Shown piece by piece: positions 13,520 to 15,104 of a stretch of 15,104 bases of DNA. The notes below the pieces were generated by a model. The model saw only the letters and a list, made by a program, of their open reading frames with translations. It was not told where the DNA came from and did not search any database. The DNA is from an uncultured Eubacteriales bacterium (lineage in GTDB: Bacteria > Bacillota > Clostridia > Oscillospirales > Oscillospiraceae). The stretch covers positions 1 through 15,104 of the forward strand of contig UQUO01000050.1 of the NCBI GenBank assembly GCA_900544295.1, read 5' to 3'. The translations under genes were made by a program, and so were the position numbers. The first letter of the stretch is position 1. Each line of letters starts with the position of its first letter.

Positions 13520-13573
13520 TATTTTAAATATATTTTACATACGCCGCAGCCGCGGCGCACAGGGGGCCTGAAC

Positions 13574-14407
13574 GTGAGCTACGCCGACGAAGTCTTCATA
13601 AAAAACTGCCGGGACATCCTCGAAAACGGCTTTTGGGACACGGAGCAGCAGGTCCGTCCGCGCTGGGAGGACGACGGCGCGCCCGCGCACACGGTCAAGA
13701 AATTCGGCATCGTGAACCGCTACGACCTGCGCGGGGAGTTCCCCATTCTCACGATACGCCGCACCTATTGGAAGAGCGCCATTGACGAGCTGCTCTGGAT
13801 CTGGCAGAAGAAGTCCAACAACATAAAGGACCTGGGCAGCCACGTCTGGGACCAGTGGGCGGACGAGACGGGCTCCATAGGCAAGGCCTACGGCTACCAG
13901 CTGGGCGTGAAGCACAAGTACCCCGAGGGCGAGTTCGACCAGGTGGACCGGGTGCTCTACGATTTGAAGCACAACCCCGCCTCGCGCAGGATACTGACGA
14001 ACATCTACAACTTTGAGGACCTGCATGAGATGGCGCTCTACCCCTGCGCGTATTCGATGACCTTCAACGTCACAGGCCGGACGCTGAACGCCATATTGAA
14101 CCAGCGCAGCCAGGATATGCTGGCCGCGAACAACTGGAACGTCTGCCAGTACGCGGCGCTCACCTATATGTTCGCCCAGGTCTCGGGCCTGGAGGCGGGG
14201 GAGCTTGTCCACGTCATCGCGGACGCGCACATCTACGACCGGCATGTGCCCATTGTGGAAAAGATAATAAAAAACGAGCCGAAAAAGGCCCCGAAGCTCA
14301 TAGTGGACGAGAGCGTGGGGGATTTTTACGCCTTCACGAAGAACAGCTTTTCCCTGCCCGGCTACGAGTACACGGAGCTGAACGAGAAGATACCCATAGC
14401 GGTGTGA
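13574..14407 (+). CDS. thyA: Thymidylate synthase
   Basis: Converts dUMP and methylene-tetrahydrofolate to dTMP and dihydrofolate. With the GTG start the protein has 277 residues, close to the usual 264-280. The catalytic Cys158 is in ALYPCAYSMTF; the dUMP phosphate and base contacts are in NQRSQDMLAANNWN (176-189) and HIYDRH (219-224); the N-terminal region contains the RTYWKSAIDELLWIW block (63-77). I chose GTG 13574-13576 because AGGGGG is 7 nt upstream and the protein then begins SYADEVFIKNC, as in other clostridial ThyA; an ATG at 13478 would add 32 unrelated residues and start within the promoter. folA follows after 21 nt, the classical pairing since FolA regenerates the folate that ThyA oxidises. 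Confidence 0.95.
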   Translation: MSYADEVFIKNCRDILENGFWDTEQQVRPRWEDDGAPAHTVKKFGIVNRYDLRGEFPILTIRRTYWKSAIDELLWIWQKKSNNIKDLGSHVWDQWADETGSIGKAYGYQLGVKHKYPEGEFDQVDRVLYDLKHNPASRRILTNIYNFEDLHEMALYPCAYSMTFNVTGRTLNAILNQRSQDMLAANNWNVCQYAALTYMFAQVSGLEAGELVHVIADAHIYDRHVPIVEKIIKNEPKKAPKLIVDESVGDFYAFTKNSFSLPGYEYTELNEKIPIAV

Positions 14408-14428
14408 GCCGAGCGGAAAGGAGAGTTT

Positions 14429-14908
14429 ATGGAAGCTATTGTGGCAGTGTATTCGGACTGGGGCATAGGCGCACGCGGCACGCAGCCCATCGTCATCCCC
14501 GAGGACAGGCGGCGCTTTGCGCAGCTGACGAAGGGCGCGACTGTGATAGTGGGTCGCCGGACGCTGGCGGACTTCCCCGGCGGCAAGCCGCTGAAGGAGC
14601 GGGAGAACCTCGTGATAACGCGGCACGGCGACGACATAGAGGGCGCGCGGGTCATGCGCACCGTCCAGGAAGCCGTGGAGGCCACCAGGGACTGCGGGCG
14701 CGTTTTCGTCATCGGCGGCGCGACGGTGTACATGGCGATGTTTCAGTATCTCGACCGCATCCACGTGACCAAGATAGGCGCGCAGCCGAAGTCCGACGCC
14801 TATTTCCCCAACCTGGACTCCCTGCCCGACTGGAAATGCACCGCTGAGGAGCCCTTCACCTCCGGCGAATACCAGTGCAGCTTCTGCACCTACGAGCGCG
14901 TGGAGTAA
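14429..14908 (+). CDS. folA: Dihydrofolate reductase
   Basis: Reduces dihydrofolate to tetrahydrofolate with NADPH. The 159 residues are the standard length of chromosomal bacterial enzymes. Visible features: N-terminal strand AIVAVYSDWGIG, the active-site acid Asp26 in IPEDRRRF (matching Asp27 of E. coli), the NADPH-binding VGRRTLADFPGGKPL (41-55) and VFVIGGATVY (92-101) with the double Gly, and the late THVTKI-like strand IHVTKIGAQPKSDAYFP. ATG 14429 has AAGGAG 5 nt upstream. It is the second gene of the thyA-folA unit and shares its promoter. Trimethoprim susceptibility cannot be judged by eye. Downstream the transcript runs into the palindromes at 14995-15059. Confidence 0.95.
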   Translation: MEAIVAVYSDWGIGARGTQPIVIPEDRRRFAQLTKGATVIVGRRTLADFPGGKPLKERENLVITRHGDDIEGARVMRTVQEAVEATRDCGRVFVIGGATVYMAMFQYLDRIHVTKIGAQPKSDAYFPNLDSLPDWKCTAEEPFTSGEYQCSFCTYERVE

Positions 14909-14994
14909 GCGCGTCCTGGGAGGAGCTGCGGCTTTGGGGGGCGTTGGAGGAACTCGCCGTTTTGCCCTGCTGGACTTTAGGTTGTGCTGCGATT

Positions 14995-15059
14995 CCACCC
15001 CATTTCTTTGGTCTTGCCCAAAGAAACGGGGTGGAGCCCCAAAGAAAAACGCTTTTGGG
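14995..15059. repeat. Large intergenic palindrome followed by a smaller one
   Basis: Arms at 14995-15010 and 15019-15034 pair over 16 bp with one A-C mismatch (15002/15027) around an 8-nt loop. The inner part reads TTTCTTTG...CAAAGAAA. A second, shorter palindrome follows, CCCAAA (15038-15043) with TTTGGG (15054-15059). No clean U tract follows the large stem on the plus strand, so termination of thyA-folA here is possible but not clear. It resembles a dispersed palindromic repeat. The rest of 14909-15104 shows no gene. Confidence 0.6.
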
Positions 15060-15104
15060 TGGTGGCGCCCCCGTGAGGTTTCGGGACCCACCCGCCTCTC
15101 CCAC

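Noticed and set aside
13478..13573. N-terminal extension of ThyA from the ATG at 13478
   Set aside because: The extra 32 residues do not belong to the family, and the frame would start upstream of the predicted -10 box; the GTG at 13574 has a good ribosome binding site.
13535..15091. Minus-strand open frame opposite thyA and folA
   Set aside because: Antisense of two well-supported genes; it also reads through the palindrome at 14995-15034.

Overview
The window looks like chromosomal DNA of a high-GC, endospore-forming, anaerobic Gram-positive bacterium of the class Clostridia, probably Oscillospiraceae-like; the family is an inference from gene content and repeat style. Evidence: dipicolinate synthase genes dpaA/dpaB (spores), a clostridial-type Feo ferrous-iron operon with two feoA genes and a FeoB-associated Cys-rich membrane protein, a lipoprotein-anchored sugar-binding protein (Gram-positive ABC importer), an S-layer-homology (SLH) anchored nucleotidase, strong AGGAGG-type ribosome binding sites, and many GC-rich intergenic palindromes. 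I see no rRNA, tRNA, CRISPR array, transposase or phage gene.

Layout. (1) 1-490: gene-free, with a strong double hairpin (1-55) and three copies of a GC-rich repeat, ending in a terminator. (2) 491-6308, minus strand: an alpha-glucan uptake locus read in the order lacI-family regulator, sugar-binding lipoprotein (malE type), two permeases (malF, malG type), 4-alpha-glucanotransferase (malQ). The ATPase is absent and must come from elsewhere. A LacI-type operator lies between the regulator gene and its promoter, and a 12-bp hairpin separates malE from malF. (3) 6502-9534, plus strand: feoA1-feoA2-feoB plus a 59-codon Cys-rich gene overlapping the end of feoB. A promoter and several palindromes (DtxR/MntR-like AGTTAG...CTAACT, and a Fur-box-like core) precede it; a terminator follows. 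(4) 9610-11937, minus strand: a monocistronic secreted 5'-nucleotidase/2',3'-cyclic phosphodiesterase-type protein with three C-terminal SLH repeats, with its own promoter and terminator. (5) 11977-13500, minus strand: dpaA-dpaB, preceded by a good match to a sigma-K (late mother-cell) promoter. (6) 13491-14908, plus strand: thyA-folA, the dTMP synthesis/folate recycling pair, divergent from dpaAB with overlapping promoter elements. (7) 14909-15104: gene-free, with a large palindrome.

How the genes work together: malE/F/G bring maltodextrin-like oligosaccharides into the cell for MalQ to rearrange, under a local LacI-type regulator. FeoA/FeoB import Fe2+, probably under metal control. ThyA makes dTMP and dihydrofolate, which FolA reduces back. 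DpaA and DpaB make the spore-core solute dipicolinate. Apart from these pairs and operons the regions are functionally independent. I found no convincing undescribed gene system. The most notable items are the multi-site operator layout ahead of feo, the sigma-K/thyA divergent control region, the double-hairpin element present twice, and the three-copy repeat.
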